Source: Paraburkholderia sp. IMGN_8
GTDB taxonomy: Bacteria; Pseudomonadota; Gammaproteobacteria; Burkholderiales; Burkholderiaceae
Assembly: GCF_038050405.1 (NCBI RefSeq)
Contig: NZ_CP150900.1
Coordinates: 806,001 to 870,000 of the forward strand
Length of the DNA: 64,000 nucleotides
Direction of reading: 5' to 3'
How positions within the stretch are numbered: the stretch's first letter is position 1; every line of letters starts with the position of its first letter. Shown piece by piece: positions 18,604 through 29,222 of the stretch. The translations under genes were made by a program, and so were the position numbers. The notes under the pieces are model-generated. The model saw only the letters and a program-made list of their open reading frames with translations, was not told the DNA's origin and made no database searches.

Positions 18604-18632
18604 ATTGTTGAGGCTCTTTATTCGAGTGTCAA
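18604..18632 (-). promoter_or_regulatory. cspA promoter with long 5' UTR
   Basis: On the minus strand, TTGACA (18632-18627), a 17-bp spacer and AACAAT (18609-18604). Transcription should begin near 18597, 133 nt before the cspA ATG. A long UTR is the known RNA-thermosensor layout of E. coli cspA. No conserved cold-box was verified. Confidence 0.6.
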
Positions 18633-18959
18633 GAAAATTTTGAGACGCTCGTCGCCTCGTTGCAAACAGTCGATTTCCAGGGTTTTTCCCGCTTTTGTTA
18701 TGTGCGGTTGCGCAAGCGGGCCGTCTTGAAAAGTCGCATAATCGACTCACCTGCTGTTCTGCGGGGCGCCCGTTGCTGACAACCCGCCCCGGCAGGTTGT
18801 GCGATACTCGATCCGACTGCGGCGCAGCACGGCCGCGAAGCATCACTGGATAGGGGCCGGCTCCGCAATCGGCTCGTGGAATGACGCACGCTTGGGGGGG
18901 ATTACCCATCAGGCGGCAGCGAACGGGCTCACCGGCCGGACGGTCGGGTTTTGACAGGA
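18633..18959. other. Non-coding stretch between the cspA and clpS promoters
   Basis: About 330 bp without a gene I can support. It contains several GC-rich short inverted repeats but no T-tract terminator and no tRNA-like fold that I can see. Confidence 0.4.
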
Positions 18960-18987
18960 TTGCGGGCCTGTCCTAGTTGTTTAGAAT
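18960..18987 (+). promoter_or_regulatory. Candidate clpS promoter giving a leaderless mRNA
   Basis: TTGCGG (18960-18965), a 16-bp spacer and TAGAAT (18982-18987). The ATG of clpS is at 18994, where transcription would begin. There is no ribosome site between them. An alternative perfect TTGACA at 18951 has only a poor -10 partner (TAGTTG at 18974). Confidence 0.45.
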
Positions 18988-18993
18988 GGGTGT

Positions 18994-19308
18994 ATGGCGA
19001 TTATCCCGGACAAGCAGGACGGCACCGTACTGGAGCGGCAGGAAAAGAAGCTGAAGCCGCCTTCCATGTACAAGGTGGTGCTGTTGAATGACGACTTCAC
19101 GCCGATGGAATTTGTCGTGATGATCGTGCAGGAATATTTCAATAAAGATCGTGAAACCGCAACGCAGGTTATGTTGAAGGTGCATCGCGAGGGCAGGGGA
19201 GTTTGTGGGGTCTATACGCGGGACATCGCGTCGACCAAAGTCGAGCAAGTCGTTACCCACGCACGGCAGGCCGGGCATCCGCTGCAGTGTGTGATGGAGG
19301 AAGCATGA
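18994..19308 (+). CDS. clpS: ClpAP adaptor protein ClpS
   Basis: 104 residues. The core is [19 protein letters not shown], with the N-degron-binding residues N-D-D and the later H-x-x-G-x-x-V-C-G-V-Y. It docks on the ClpA N-domain and hands N-end-rule substrates to ClpAP. Its TGA overlaps the clpA ATG (ATGA), so the two are translationally coupled. The start is fixed by the family's usual M-A-I-I-P-D-K opening, although no Shine-Dalgarno is visible. Confidence 0.96.
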   Translation: MAIIPDKQDGTVLERQEKKLKPPSMYKVVLLNDDFTPMEFVVMIVQEYFNKDRETATQVMLKVHREGRGVCGVYTRDIASTKVEQVVTHARQAGHPLQCVMEEA

Positions 19309-21602
19309 TTGCCCAGGAACTGGAAGTCAGCCTGCACATGGCGTTCATGGAAGCACGCCAGGCACGGCACGAGTTCATCACGGTCGAACATCTTTTGCTG
19401 GCACTGTTGGACAATCCGACGGCCGCGGAGGTGTTGCGTGCATGCGCGGCCAATATCGAGGATCTGCGCCAGAACCTGCGCAACTTCATTCATGACAACA
19501 CGCCTACCGTGCCCGGCACGGATGACGTCGACACGCAGCCCACGCTGGGTTTCCAGCGTGTGATTCAGCGCGCGATCATGCATGTGCAATCCACCTCGAA
19601 TGGCAAGAAGGAAGTCACCGGCGCGAACGTGCTGGTGGCGATCTTCGGCGAGAAGGACTCGCACGCGGTGTACTACCTGCAACAGCAGGGCGTGACGCGC
19701 CTCGACGTGGTGAACTTCATCTCGCACGGCATTGCGAAGACCAGCAGCACGGACGCCGCGAAAGCGAGCGACGCGAATGCCGAGTCCGACGAGGCCGCCG
19801 CGCAGAAGGAAACCCCGCTGGCACAGTTCACGCAGAACCTGAACCAGATGGCGAAAGACGGCCGCATCGATCCGCTGATCGGGCGCGAGTCGGAAGTCGA
19901 GCGCGTGGTGCAGGTGCTGTGCCGTCGCCGCAAGAACAATCCGCTGCTGGTCGGCGAGGCCGGCGTCGGCAAGACGGCGATCGCCGAAGGGCTCGCCTGG
20001 CGCATCACGCGCGGCGAAGTGCCGGACATCCTGGCGGATGCGCAAGTGTATTCGCTCGACATGGGCGCGCTGCTCGCCGGCACCAAGTATCGCGGCGACT
20101 TCGAACAACGTCTGAAGACGGTCCTCAAGGAATTGAAGGAACGTCCGCACGCCATCCTGTTCATCGACGAGATTCATACGCTGATCGGCGCGGGTGCTGC
20201 ATCGGGCGGGACGCTGGACGCGTCCAACCTGCTGAAGCCGGCGTTGTCGTCGGGCACGCTCAAGTGCATCGGCGCGACGACCTTCACTGAGTATCGCGGC
20301 ATCTTCGAAAAAGACGCGGCATTGTCGCGCCGGTTCCAGAAGGTCGACGTGACCGAGCCGACCGTCGAGCAGACGGTGGCGATCCTGCGTGGCCTGAAGT
20401 CGCGTTTCGAAGAGCATCACGGCGTGAAGTATTCGTCGGGTGCGTTGTCGGCGGCGGCTGAGTTGTCGGCGCGCTTCATCACGGATCGTCATTTGCCGGA
20501 CAAGGCGATCGACGTGATCGACGAAGCAGGCGCGGCGCAACGCATCCTGCCGAAGTCGAAGCAGAAGAAGACCATCGGCAAGAACGAGATCGAAGAAATC
20601 ATCTCGAAGATCGCCCGCGTCCCGCCGCAAAGCGTGTCGCAAGACGATCGCAGCAAGCTGCAAACGCTGGATCGCGATCTGAAGAGCGTGGTGTTCGGGC
20701 AAGACCCGGCCATCGACGCACTGTCGGCCGCGATCAAGATGGCGCGCGCAGGTCTCGGCAAGCTGGACAAGCCGATCGGCGCGTTCCTGTTCTCCGGTCC
20801 CACGGGCGTCGGCAAGACGGAAGTGGCGAAGCAACTGGCGTTCACGCTGGGGATCGAGTTGATCCGCTTCGACATGTCGGAATACATGGAGCGTCATGCG
20901 GTGAGCCGTTTGATCGGCGCGCCGCCGGGCTACGTCGGTTTCGATCAGGGCGGTCTGCTGACCGAAGCTGTCACGAAGAAGCCGCATTGCGTGCTGCTGC
21001 TCGACGAAATCGAGAAGGCGCATCCGGACATTTACAACGTGCTGCTGCAGGTGATGGACCACGGCACGCTGACGGACAACAACGGCCGCAAAGCGGATTT
21101 CCGTAACGTCATCATCATCATGACGACGAACGCGGGCGCCGAGGCAATGGGCAAGTCGGTGATTGGCTTCACGAATCGCCGGGAGACCGGCGACGAAATG
21201 GTCGACATCAAGCGCATGTTCACGCCGGAGTTCCGTAACCGTCTGGACGCGACGATCAGCTTCCGCTCGCTCGATGAAGAAATCATCATGCGCGTGGTCG
21301 ACAAGTTCCTGATGCAGCTGGAAGATCAGCTGCATGAGAAGAAGGTCGATGCGCTCTTCACTGACGCGCTGCGCAAGCATCTCGCCAAGCACGGTTTCGA
21401 CCCGTTGATGGGCGCGCGGCCAATGCAGCGTTTGATCCAGGACACGATCCGTCGTGCACTGGCCGACGAGTTGCTGTTCGGCAAACTGATGAACGGCGGT
21501 CGCGTGACTGTCGACGTCGATGCGGAAGACAAGGTGCAACTGACCTTCGACGAGCATCCGGCGCCGCGCAATCCGAATCCGGAAGCGGTCGAAGTCGAGT
21601 AA
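19305..21602 (+). CDS. clpA: ATP-dependent Clp protease ATP-binding subunit ClpA
   Basis: 765 residues. Order: Clp N-domain with two repeats (to ~145), an acidic linker, AAA module D1 (Walker [10 protein letters not shown], Walker B I-L-F-I-D-E-I-H), AAA module D2 ([19 protein letters not shown]) and a C-terminal ClpB-D2-like small domain. It unfolds substrates and threads them into ClpP. ATG 19305 overlaps the clpS stop; a longer frame from 19203 is a readthrough of clpS sequence. A strong terminator follows. Confidence 0.97.
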   Translation: MIAQELEVSLHMAFMEARQARHEFITVEHLLLALLDNPTAAEVLRACAANIEDLRQNLRNFIHDNTPTVPGTDDVDTQPTLGFQRVIQRAIMHVQSTSNGKKEVTGANVLVAIFGEKDSHAVYYLQQQGVTRLDVVNFISHGIAKTSSTDAAKASDANAESDEAAAQKETPLAQFTQNLNQMAKDGRIDPLIGRESEVERVVQVLCRRRKNNPLLVGEAGVGKTAIAEGLAWRITRGEVPDILADAQVYSLDMGALLAGTKYRGDFEQRLKTVLKELKERPHAILFIDEIHTLIGAGAASGGTLDASNLLKPALSSGTLKCIGATTFTEYRGIFEKDAALSRRFQKVDVTEPTVEQTVAILRGLKSRFEEHHGVKYSSGALSAAAELSARFITDRHLPDKAIDVIDEAGAAQRILPKSKQKKTIGKNEIEEIISKIARVPPQSVSQDDRSKLQTLDRDLKSVVFGQDPAIDALSAAIKMARAGLGKLDKPIGAFLFSGPTGVGKTEVAKQLAFTLGIELIRFDMSEYMERHAVSRLIGAPPGYVGFDQGGLLTEAVTKKPHCVLLLDEIEKAHPDIYNVLLQVMDHGTLTDNNGRKADFRNVIIIMTTNAGAEAMGKSVIGFTNRRETGDEMVDIKRMFTPEFRNRLDATISFRSLDEEIIMRVVDKFLMQLEDQLHEKKVDALFTDALRKHLAKHGFDPLMGARPMQRLIQDTIRRALADELLFGKLMNGGRVTVDVDAEDKVQLTFDEHPAPRNPNPEAVEVE

Positions 21603-21631
21603 GGGCGAAGTTGACGCTTCGTTTCACTTGA

Positions 21632-21675
21632 AAGAAGAAGGGCGCGGGTTAAATCCCGCGCCCTTCTTCTTTTTG
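21632..21675. terminator. Strong bidirectional terminator between clpA and dut
   Basis: An 18-bp perfect stem, AAAGAAGAAGGGCGCGGG with CCCGCGCCCTTCTTCTTT, loop TTAAAT. T-rich sequence follows on both strands. It separates convergent clpA and the dut operon. Confidence 0.95.
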
Positions 21676-21723
21676 CATTTCAATCTACTTCGTCGCGCCG
21701 CAATCACGCCGCCAAGCGATAGA

Positions 21724-22170
21724 TCAATGCTTGCCGGTGCTGCCGAAACCGCCTGCGCCACGCTCGCTTTCCGCGAAATCGTCGACGATGTTGAACGCGG
21801 CTTGCACGACCGGCACGATCACGAGTTGCGCGAGGCGCTCCATCGGATTCAGCACGAAGGTGGTTTCGCCGCGGTTCCACGTCGAAATCATCAGCTGCCC
21901 CTGGTAATCCGAATCGATCAGACCGACCAGATTGCCCAGCACGATCCCGTGCTTATGGCCCAAACCCGAGCGCGGCAGGATCAAGGCCGCATAGCCCGGA
22001 TCGCCGACGTGGATCGCCAGACCCGTCGGCACCAGTGCGGTGCCGCCGGGCGCGAGCGTCAATGGTTCGTCGAGGCAGGCGCGCAGGTCGAGGCCCGCGC
22101 TGCCGGTGGTTGCGTAGGCCGGGAGTTGGTCGCGCATCCGCGCATCGAGAATCTTCAGGTCGAGTTTCAT
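21724..22170 (-). CDS. dut: Deoxyuridine triphosphatase
   Basis: 148 residues, trimeric dUTPase family. It hydrolyses dUTP to dUMP and pyrophosphate, keeping uracil out of DNA and feeding dTMP synthesis. Motifs: A-G-L-D-L-R-A (1), P-R-S-G-L-G (2), G-L-I-D-S-D-Y-Q-G (3), R-L-A-Q-L-V (4) and the C-terminal G-A-G-G-F-G-S-T-G (5). It is last in the run beginning at ribF, 14 bp after the LLM oxidoreductase. Confidence 0.97.
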   Translation of the reverse strand: MKLDLKILDARMRDQLPAYATTGSAGLDLRACLDEPLTLAPGGTALVPTGLAIHVGDPGYAALILPRSGLGHKHGIVLGNLVGLIDSDYQGQLMISTWNRGETTFVLNPMERLAQLVIVPVVQAAFNIVDDFAESERGAGGFGSTGKH

Positions 22171-22184
22171 GCAGGTTCGAAAGG

Positions 22185-23204
22185 TTAAGAGGTGGAGGCT
22201 TGGCGTCCGAGCTGGAACGCGTCGGCCAGGAGTTCATAGGAGCGCAGCCGGGCGCGATAGCTGCCCGCTACGGTGAGTACGATCAGTTCGTCGGCCTGGA
22301 ATTGCGCCTGCAAATCCTGGAGGCGCTCGGTCACGGTTTCCGGCGTGCCGATGATACTGCGCGGCTTCTCGCGGTCGATCACCAGTTGCTCGCGTACGCC
22401 GTATTCTTGCGCCGCGCCTTGCTCGACCGTCGGAATCGGCGCATTCAGGCCAAGGGCCATCTGCACGCGGCGCAGGTCGACCGCTTTTTCCAGGTTGGCG
22501 GCTTCCTGCTCGGTGTCCGCGCAAATCACGAACACGGCGGCGGCCAGGTACGGCTGTTCCGCTTCCAGGCTAGCCTTGAAGCGGTCACGATAAGCCAGCG
22601 CCACCTGATGCCCGAAGTGCGCGTTGATGAAATGCGCGAACGCGAAGCGGATACCAAGTTGCGCCGCGAGCAGGCCGCCGAATTCGCTCGAACCGAGCAT
22701 CCAGAGTTGCGGGCGCGTGGCGACTTGCGGTTGCAGCAGTACGCCGCGCGCGAGATGGCCCTCGGGCAGCGGGCCGTGCATCAGGCCGACCAGATCCGCG
22801 ACCTGCTGCGGGAAAATGTCGCCGCGATTGTAGGCGCCGGCCGCCACCGCTTGCGCCGTTTGCATGTCTCCGCCCGGCGCGCGTCCTACGCCGAGATCGA
22901 TACGATTGGGAAACAGCGCCTCGAGCATCATGAACTGCTCGGCGACTTTGAACGGGCTGTAGTACGGCAGCATCACGCCGCCGGAGCCGATGCGGATACG
23001 TTTGGTCACGCTGCCGAGGTGCGCGAGCATCACCTCGGGGCAGGGGTTCGACACGCCGCGCAGGCCGTGGTGTTCAGCGCACCAGTAGCGTGTGTAGCCG
23101 AGGTCGTCGGCAAGTTGCGCCAGTTCGACAGTGGCGGCGATCGCGTCCGCCACCGAGTGCCCGTCGATCACGGGCGTTTGATCGAGCACGGAAAGTAGCG
23201 TCAT
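22185..23204 (-). CDS. LLM-class flavin-dependent oxidoreductase (luciferase-like)
   Basis: 339 residues of the bacterial-luciferase-like monooxygenase superfamily. The short-chain LLM pattern is seen in L-S-V-L-D-Q-T-P-V at the start, [25 protein letters not shown], and [15 protein letters not shown]. It should be an FMN-binding TIM barrel, as in the MsnO8/YhbW group. Substrate unknown. It lies between coaBC and dut with no obvious metabolic tie. Confidence 0.9.
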   Translation of the reverse strand: MTLLSVLDQTPVIDGHSVADAIAATVELAQLADDLGYTRYWCAEHHGLRGVSNPCPEVMLAHLGSVTKRIRIGSGGVMLPYYSPFKVAEQFMMLEALFPNRIDLGVGRAPGGDMQTAQAVAAGAYNRGDIFPQQVADLVGLMHGPLPEGHLARGVLLQPQVATRPQLWMLGSSEFGGLLAAQLGIRFAFAHFINAHFGHQVALAYRDRFKASLEAEQPYLAAAVFVICADTEQEAANLEKAVDLRRVQMALGLNAPIPTVEQGAAQEYGVREQLVIDREKPRSIIGTPETVTERLQDLQAQFQADELIVLTVAGSYRARLRSYELLADAFQLGRQASTS

Positions 23205-23291
23205 GTCAGTACTGCTCCAGATGATTCAGTGCGCTCGGGCGACTCGCGGCAAGGCATGCTGAATTCACAGCGTGCGTCGCAGCGGGCAGCT

Positions 23292-24506
23292 TCAGCGAAT
23301 CGGACTAGTGTCGGGCAGACGCCTGGCGATCTCCGCAATCAGCGCGCGCGCGAGCGTCTGCTTGTCGGCGCGTGGCAGCCTGGTCACGCCGCCTGCTTCG
23401 AACAGAATCACTTCGTTATCGTCGAGGCCGAAGGTCAGCGGGCCGAGATTGCCGATCAGGAGCGGCACCTTCTTGCGCACGCGCTTTTCTTCGCCATGCA
23501 CTTCCAGGTCGCCGCTTTCCGCCGCGAAACCGACCGCAAAAGGCGGATGCGGGAGCTTCGCTACCGAGGCCAGAATATCCGGATTTTCGACGAAGGTGAA
23601 AGCCGGCATCGCGCGCTCGGCGGTCTTCTTGATCTTGTGCTCGCTCGTGTGATCGACGCGCCAGTCGGCGACCGCGGCCACACCGATGAAGATGTCGCAG
23701 TCGGCGACCGACTGCATCACCGCGTCGTGCATCTGCTGCGCGGTTTGCACGTCCTCGCGGAACACGCCCCACGGGGTTTCCAGCGCCACCGGACCGGCGA
23801 CCAGATGCACGTCGGCGCCCGCTTGTTGCGCGGCGCGAGCGAGAGCGAAGCCCATCTTGCCGCTCGAACGATTGGTGATGCCGCGCACCGGATCGAGCGG
23901 TTCGAAGGTCGGGCCGGCCGTCAGCAACACGCGCCGGCCAGACAGAATTTTGGGTGAAAAGAATGAAGCGATCGCTTCATAGGTCGCCGACGCTTCCAGC
24001 ATCCGCCCGTCGCCGACTTCGCCGCACGCTTGCGGACCCGAGTCGGGGCCCAGCACTTCGATACCGTCCGCGCGCAGTTGTGCGACGTTGCGCTGTGTCG
24101 CCGGGTTCTGCCACATCTGCCGGTTCATCGCGGGCACGACCAGCAGCGGACAATCGCGCGCGATGCACAGCGTCGACAGCAGATCGTCGGCCATGCCGTG
24201 CGCGAGTTTGGCGAGGAAATCGGTGGAGGCGGGCGCGATCACGATCGCATCCGCTTCACGCGACAGATCGATGTGCGCCATATTGTTCGGCACGCGCGCG
24301 TCCCACTGGCTCGTGTAGACCGGACGGCCCGACAGCGCCTGCATGGTGACGGGGGTGATGAACTGCGTGGCCGCTTCGGTCATCACGACCTGCACGGTCG
24401 CGCCGGCTTTGGTCAGCAGGCGCGTGAGTTCGGCGATCTTATAGCAGGCAATACCGCCCGTCATGCCGAGGACGAGGTGTTTTCCTGCGAGTTCTTCGGT
24501 TGCCAA
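23292..24506 (-). CDS. coaBC: Bifunctional CoaBC (phosphopantothenoylcysteine synthase/decarboxylase)
   Basis: 404 residues. The N-terminal CoaC flavoprotein part has the active His78 in N-N-M-A-H-I-D-L, the P-A-M-N motif at 125-128 and the catalytic Cys161 in G-P-Q-A-C-G-E-V-G-D-G-R-M. The C-terminal CoaB half has T-A-G-P-T-x-E-x-L-D-P-V-R-x-I-T-N-x-S-S-G-K-M-G. It ligates cysteine to 4'-phosphopantothenate using CTP, then decarboxylates it, on the way to coenzyme A. It follows lspA by 91 bp. Confidence 0.97.
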   Translation of the reverse strand: MATEELAGKHLVLGMTGGIACYKIAELTRLLTKAGATVQVVMTEAATQFITPVTMQALSGRPVYTSQWDARVPNNMAHIDLSREADAIVIAPASTDFLAKLAHGMADDLLSTLCIARDCPLLVVPAMNRQMWQNPATQRNVAQLRADGIEVLGPDSGPQACGEVGDGRMLEASATYEAIASFFSPKILSGRRVLLTAGPTFEPLDPVRGITNRSSGKMGFALARAAQQAGADVHLVAGPVALETPWGVFREDVQTAQQMHDAVMQSVADCDIFIGVAAVADWRVDHTSEHKIKKTAERAMPAFTFVENPDILASVAKLPHPPFAVGFAAESGDLEVHGEEKRVRKKVPLLIGNLGPLTFGLDDNEVILFEAGGVTRLPRADKQTLARALIAEIARRLPDTSPIR

Positions 24507-24597
24507 CGAAAGCCTCCGACAAAGCGTGGTGGCGAGCAGCGGCGCATTGCACCGCCGCCGGCCTTCAAACCGGACGTAAGCGCGGACCTAAGCGGCG

Positions 24598-25104
24598 TTA
24601 GCGCGCGCCGCGCACGCGCCGCAATTCGTCTAGCACAAGCAGGATCGCGCCGATCGTGATCGCGCTGTCGGCGAGATTGAACGCCGGCCAGTGCCACGTG
24701 CGCACGTGGAAATCGAGAAAGTCGATCACGTGGCCGTACGCCAGCCGGTCGATCACATTGCCGAGCGCACCGCCGAGAATCAGCGAGAGCGCCGTGCAGA
24801 ACATCCGCTGCGTGCCGTGACGCTTGAGCAGATAGCTGATCACCAGCGCCGCGACCACGCCGAGCGCGGTGAACGCCCAGCGCTGCCAGCCGCCCGCCAT
24901 CGCGAGGAAGCTGAATGCCGCGCCACGGTTGTACACGAGGATCAGATTGAAAAACGGCGTGACCTCGTGCGCGACACCGTACGCAAATACTTTCTGGACC
25001 GCGATTTTCGTCAGCTGATCGAACAGGATCACGATCAGTGCAACGCCGAGCCATGGCGCCAGCGAACTGTTTCCGGTTGACGATTTCGACATGCTTCTCG
25101 CCAT
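24598..25104 (-). CDS. lspA: Lipoprotein signal peptidase (signal peptidase II)
   Basis: 168 residues with four membrane helices. The aspartyl dyad is visible: G-N-V-I-D-R-L (Asp119) and F-N-L-A-D-S-A-I (Asp146), with the [10 protein letters not shown] conserved loop. It removes signal peptides from prolipoproteins after diacylglyceryl transfer. ATG 25104 overlaps the ileS stop as TAATG, so coupling to ileS is likely, as in many bacteria. A second ATG at 25092 is possible. Confidence 0.97.
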   Translation of the reverse strand: MARSMSKSSTGNSSLAPWLGVALIVILFDQLTKIAVQKVFAYGVAHEVTPFFNLILVYNRGAAFSFLAMAGGWQRWAFTALGVVAALVISYLLKRHGTQRMFCTALSLILGGALGNVIDRLAYGHVIDFLDFHVRTWHWPAFNLADSAITIGAILLVLDELRRVRGAR

Positions 25105-27941
25105 TATGCCGCGCTCCTGGTTTCACCGTTGCCGAACAGATTGCTGAAGCAACGGCCGCACAGCGTGGGGTGTTCGGCGTTCGCGCCGACGTCCGCGCGA
25201 TAGTGCCAGCAGCGTTCGCACTTCAGATACTTCGATGCGATGACTTCGACGCCTTCTTCCGCTTCGCTGTCGACCTTCGCGACGGTCGCGGCCGACGTGA
25301 TCAGCACGAACTTCAGGTCGTCGGCGAGGCTTGCGAGCGCGTCGTAACGCGCGCCGCTCGCACGGATTTCGACTTCCGCCTGCAGCGACGAGCCGATCAG
25401 GTTCGCCACGCGCGCTTCTTCCAGCGCCTTCGTCACGTCGCTGCGCGCGGCGCGCAGCAGCGTCCATTTGTCGAGCAGGGCGCCGGCGTCCGGCACCGCC
25501 GGGAACGCGTGATAGGTTTCCGTGAAAATCGTTTCGCTGTTCGGCGAGAAGATCTTCCACGCTTCTTCGGCGGTGAACGACAGGAACGGCGCCATCAGAC
25601 GCAGCAGACCGTGCGCGATGTGATACAGCGCGGTTTGCGCCGAACGGCGCGCGACGGAGTCAGCCGCCGTGGTGTACAGACGGTCTTTCAGCACGTCCAG
25701 GTAGAAACCGCCGAGGTCTTCCGAGCAGAACGTCTGCAGCTTCGCGACCACCGGGTGGAACTCGTACTTGTCGTAGTGCGACAGGATGTCGTTCTGCAGA
25801 TTCGCCGACAGCGCCACCGCATAGCGATCGATTTCGAGCCAGTCTTCGACCGGCCGCGCGTGCTGCGCGAAGTTGAAGTCCGACAGGTTCGCGAGCAGGA
25901 AGCGCAGCGTATTGCGGATGCGGCGATAGCTTTCCGTCACACGCTTCAGGATTTCCTCGGAGATCGCCAGTTCGCCCGAGTAATCGGTCGAGGCGATCCA
26001 CAAGCGGATGATTTCCGCGCCGAGGCGGTTCGCGACTTCATGCGGATCGATACCGTTGCCGAGCGACTTGCTCATCTTGCGGCCTTCGCCGTCGACGGTG
26101 AAGCCGTGCGTCAGCAGCGCGTTGTACGGCGGGCGGCCGTCGAGCATCGACGCGGTCAGCAGCGACGAGTGGAACCAGCCGCGGTGCTGGTCCGAGCCTT
26201 CCAGATACAGGTCGGCCGGGAATTGAAGTTCGTCCTTATGCGAGCCGCGCAGCACGTGCCAGTGCGTGGTGCCGGAATCGAACCACACGTCGAGCGTGTC
26301 GCGATTCTTCTCGTACATGTTCGCGTCGTCGCCGAGCAGTTCGCGCGGGTCGAGCGTTTGCCATGCTTCGATGCCGGCCTTCTCGACGCGTTGCGCGACT
26401 TCTTCGAGCAATTCCTGCATGCGCGGATGCAGTTCGCCGGTTTCCTTGTGCACGAAGAACGCCATCGGCACGCCCCATTGGCGCTGACGCGACAGCGTCC
26501 AGTCCGGGCGGTTGGCGATCATGCTGAACAGACGCTGCTTGCCCCACGACGGATAAAACGCGGTGTTTTCGATGCCTTCGAGCGCGGTTTCGCGCAGCGT
26601 TTTGTCGGTGTCGTTCGGCTTCACGTCCATGCCGGCGAACCACTGCGACGTCGCACGATAGATGATCGGCGTCTTGTGGCGCCAGCAGTGCATGTAGCTG
26701 TGAGTGTATTTCTCGCTGCGCAGCAGCGAGCCGGCGCCTGCAAGCGCTTCGACGATCTGCGGATTGGCCGCCCAGATTGACAGCCCACCGAACAGCGCGA
26801 GCGATTCGATGTAACGGCCGTCGCCCATTACCGGATTGATGATGTCCGAATCGGCCATGCCGTGCGCTTTGCACGACACGAAGTCTTCCACACCGTACGC
26901 CGGCGACGAGTGAACGATGCCGGTGCCGGTTTCGGTCGTCACGTAGTCGCCGAGATACACCGGCGCCGTGCGCTTGTAGCCCGGATGCGCGGACGCGAGC
27001 GGGTGGTTGAAGCGCAGGTTCACGAGCTTCGCGCCCGGCGTAGTCGCGACGATCGTGCCTTCCAGGCCGTATTGTTTCAGGCACGCTTCGACGCGTTCTT
27101 CCGCGAGGATCAGCAAACCGCGCGGCGTATCGACCAGCGCGTAGACGATTTCCGGATGCAGGTTCAGCGCCTGGTTGGCGGGGATGGTCCACGGCGTCGT
27201 GGTCCAGATCACGATGCCGCCTTCGTTGCGCGGCAGCGCTTTCAGGCCGAACGCGTGTGCGGTCTTTTCCGGCTCGGCGAAGCCGAACAGCACGTCGATC
27301 GTCGGATCGGTCTTGTCCTTGTATTCGACTTCCGCTTCGGCCAAAGCCGAGCCGCAGTCGAAACACCAGTTGACCGGCTTCAGGCCGCGAAACACGTAGC
27401 CCTTTTCCATGATCTTCGCGAGTGCGCGGATTTCGCCGGCTTCGTTCGCGAAGTTCATCGTCTTGTACGGATTGTCCCAGTCGCCGAGCACGCCCAGACG
27501 CCGGAAGCCGACCTTCTGCTTCTCGATCTGTTCGGTTGCGTAGGCGCGCGCCTTCTGCATCACTTCGGCGGCCGGCAGCGACTTGCCGAACTGCTTTTCG
27601 ATCTGGATTTCGATTGGCATGCCATGGCAATCCCAACCGGGCACGTAGACCGCGTCGAAGCCCGCCAGATTGCGCGCCTTGACGATCATGTCCTTCAGGA
27701 TCTTGTTCACCGCGTGGCCGAGGTGGATGTCGCCGTTCGCATACGGCGGGCCGTCGTGCAGGATGAACTTTTTGCGGCCACGGCTGGCGGCGCGGATCTT
27801 TTCGTAGATCTTGCGTTCCTGCCATTCCTTGACCCATTGCGGCTCGCGCTTGGGCAGGTCGCCACGCATCGGGAACGACGTGTCGAGCAGGTTGACCGGG
27901 TAGCGGGACTGCGGTTTCGAATCGGCTTTCTTGTTGCTCAT
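25104..27941 (-). CDS. ileS: Isoleucyl-tRNA synthetase
   Basis: 945 residues, class I synthetase. HIGH-type motif H-L-G-H at 73-76, K-M-S-K-S in the second half, an editing (CP1) insertion between, and a C-terminal zinc finger C-E-R-C ... C-G-R-C within the last 40 residues, as in E. coli-type bacterial IleRS. It charges tRNA-Ile and edits Val-tRNA-Ile. It lies 167 bp after ribF and 1 bp overlapping lspA in the conserved ribF-ileS-lspA order. Confidence 0.98.
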   Translation of the reverse strand: MSNKKADSKPQSRYPVNLLDTSFPMRGDLPKREPQWVKEWQERKIYEKIRAASRGRKKFILHDGPPYANGDIHLGHAVNKILKDMIVKARNLAGFDAVYVPGWDCHGMPIEIQIEKQFGKSLPAAEVMQKARAYATEQIEKQKVGFRRLGVLGDWDNPYKTMNFANEAGEIRALAKIMEKGYVFRGLKPVNWCFDCGSALAEAEVEYKDKTDPTIDVLFGFAEPEKTAHAFGLKALPRNEGGIVIWTTTPWTIPANQALNLHPEIVYALVDTPRGLLILAEERVEACLKQYGLEGTIVATTPGAKLVNLRFNHPLASAHPGYKRTAPVYLGDYVTTETGTGIVHSSPAYGVEDFVSCKAHGMADSDIINPVMGDGRYIESLALFGGLSIWAANPQIVEALAGAGSLLRSEKYTHSYMHCWRHKTPIIYRATSQWFAGMDVKPNDTDKTLRETALEGIENTAFYPSWGKQRLFSMIANRPDWTLSRQRQWGVPMAFFVHKETGELHPRMQELLEEVAQRVEKAGIEAWQTLDPRELLGDDANMYEKNRDTLDVWFDSGTTHWHVLRGSHKDELQFPADLYLEGSDQHRGWFHSSLLTASMLDGRPPYNALLTHGFTVDGEGRKMSKSLGNGIDPHEVANRLGAEIIRLWIASTDYSGELAISEEILKRVTESYRRIRNTLRFLLANLSDFNFAQHARPVEDWLEIDRYAVALSANLQNDILSHYDKYEFHPVVAKLQTFCSEDLGGFYLDVLKDRLYTTAADSVARRSAQTALYHIAHGLLRLMAPFLSFTAEEAWKIFSPNSETIFTETYHAFPAVPDAGALLDKWTLLRAARSDVTKALEEARVANLIGSSLQAEVEIRASGARYDALASLADDLKFVLITSAATVAKVDSEAEEGVEVIASKYLKCERCWHYRADVGANAEHPTLCGRCFSNLFGNGETRSAA

Positions 27942-28108
27942 GATGAGATCGCGGTGAATTCTTTCTATGCGCAGCGGGGCGCGGTATGCGCAAGATGCGC
28001 AGGGCGTTGGGCGCGCCCGGCAGGCATGTCGCGTAATTCACGGACGCCTTTCGATGCGCGCAGCGAGGGTACATGCAGCACAGATAGCGCTCGCATGTAC
28101 CGCGGCGG

Positions 28109-29104
28109 CTATCTAATTCGGTCGGTGGCCGAGGTGGCGAAACCGGTGGAGCGGCTGCCCGGCGTGCCGGCGCCGACGGCCGCGAACCACGCGCGGGCAT
28201 TGGCGACGTCGCGCGCGATGGCGGCAGTCAGCGTTTCGAGGTCGACGTATTTCTCTTCGTCGCGCAGCTTTTTGAGGAATTCGACGCGCACGAGTTTGCC
28301 ATACGCGTCGCCGTGCCAGTCGAGCAGATGCACTTCGAGCAGCACGCGGCCGGAATCGTCGACGGTGGGGCGCAGGCCGAGGCTCGCGACGCCCGGCAGC
28401 GGTTCGTCAGCCACGCCATGCACGCGCACGACGAAAATGCCCGCGAGCGCCGGACGCTTGTGGGCGATCGGCAGATTGAGCGTGGGAAAGCCGAGATCGC
28501 GGCCCAGTTTCATGCCGTGCACGACGTGGCCGCTGATCAGGTAGTCGCGGCCCAGCGCGGCCCGCGCCGAATCCAGATCGCCCGCCACCAGTGCCGTGCG
28601 CACGCCCGAACTGGAAATGCGCGCGCCCGACGGATCGGCCACGGTTGCCATCTGCTCGACCTCGAAGCCGTACTGCTGACCGGCGGCCTTGAGCGACGCG
28701 AAGTCGCCCGCGCGCCTGGCGCCATAGCGGAAGTCGTCGCCGATCATCACCCAGCGCGCATGCAGGCCGTTGACGATGATCCGTTCGACGAATGCATCCG
28801 GCGACTGGCTGGCGAAGGTGTGATTGAAATGCTCGACTACCACCCGGTCGACGCCGTTGGTGCGCAGCGCCTCGAGCTTGTCGCGCAGCATCGCGATACG
28901 CGGCGGCGCGCCAGCCGGGTTGAAGAACTCGCGCGGGTGTGGCTCGAAGGTCATCACGCAGACGGGCAGGCCGCGTGCATCGGCAGCCGCGCGCACATGG
29001 GCGAGCAAAGCCTGATGGCCGCGGTGGACACCGTCGAAGTTGCCGATGGTCAGTGCGCAGGGCGCACGGCTTTCGGCATTGGGAAGACCGCGGAAGACTC
29101 TCAC
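28109..29104 (-). CDS. ribF: Bifunctional riboflavin kinase/FAD synthetase
   Basis: 331 residues. The N-terminal nucleotidyltransferase part opens with L-T-I-G-N-F-D-G-V-H-R-G-H and has F-E-P-H-P-R-E-F-F-N-P; the C-terminal kinase has G-R-D-L-G-F-P-T-L-N-L. It makes FMN then FAD from riboflavin. A TATAAT on the minus strand at 29156-29151 places transcription about 40 bp before the ATG. It is the first gene of the minus-strand run to dut and divergent from purN (118 bp). Confidence 0.97.
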   Translation of the reverse strand: MRVFRGLPNAESRAPCALTIGNFDGVHRGHQALLAHVRAAADARGLPVCVMTFEPHPREFFNPAGAPPRIAMLRDKLEALRTNGVDRVVVEHFNHTFASQSPDAFVERIIVNGLHARWVMIGDDFRYGARRAGDFASLKAAGQQYGFEVEQMATVADPSGARISSSGVRTALVAGDLDSARAALGRDYLISGHVVHGMKLGRDLGFPTLNLPIAHKRPALAGIFVVRVHGVADEPLPGVASLGLRPTVDDSGRVLLEVHLLDWHGDAYGKLVRVEFLKKLRDEEKYVDLETLTAAIARDVANARAWFAAVGAGTPGSRSTGFATSATDRIR

Positions 29105-29210
29105 GATAGCGGGTTTGAGGTAGGGCGGCCGAGGTGCCGCAAAACAAATGATTATAAACGCTCAGCGCGTGAGACGGCGGCGCGTCGCGGTTTCAGTGTC
29201 CCCCGAATGA

Positions 29211-29216
29211 TAAAAT
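29211..29216 (+). promoter_or_regulatory. purN -10 element, predicted leaderless start
   Basis: TAAAAT ends 6 bp before the purN ATG at 29223, so the first transcribed base should be at or next to the A of the start codon. No -35 of quality and no ribosome site is visible. Confidence 0.4.
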
Positions 29217-29222
29217 CCGCGG

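Noticed and set aside
19212..21557. 781-codon minus-strand frame opposite clpA
   Set aside because: Shadow of ClpA; no family motifs.
25038..28544. Two 560-580-codon plus-strand frames opposite ileS and ribF
   Set aside because: Shadows of well-conserved housekeeping genes; no ribosome sites or domains.
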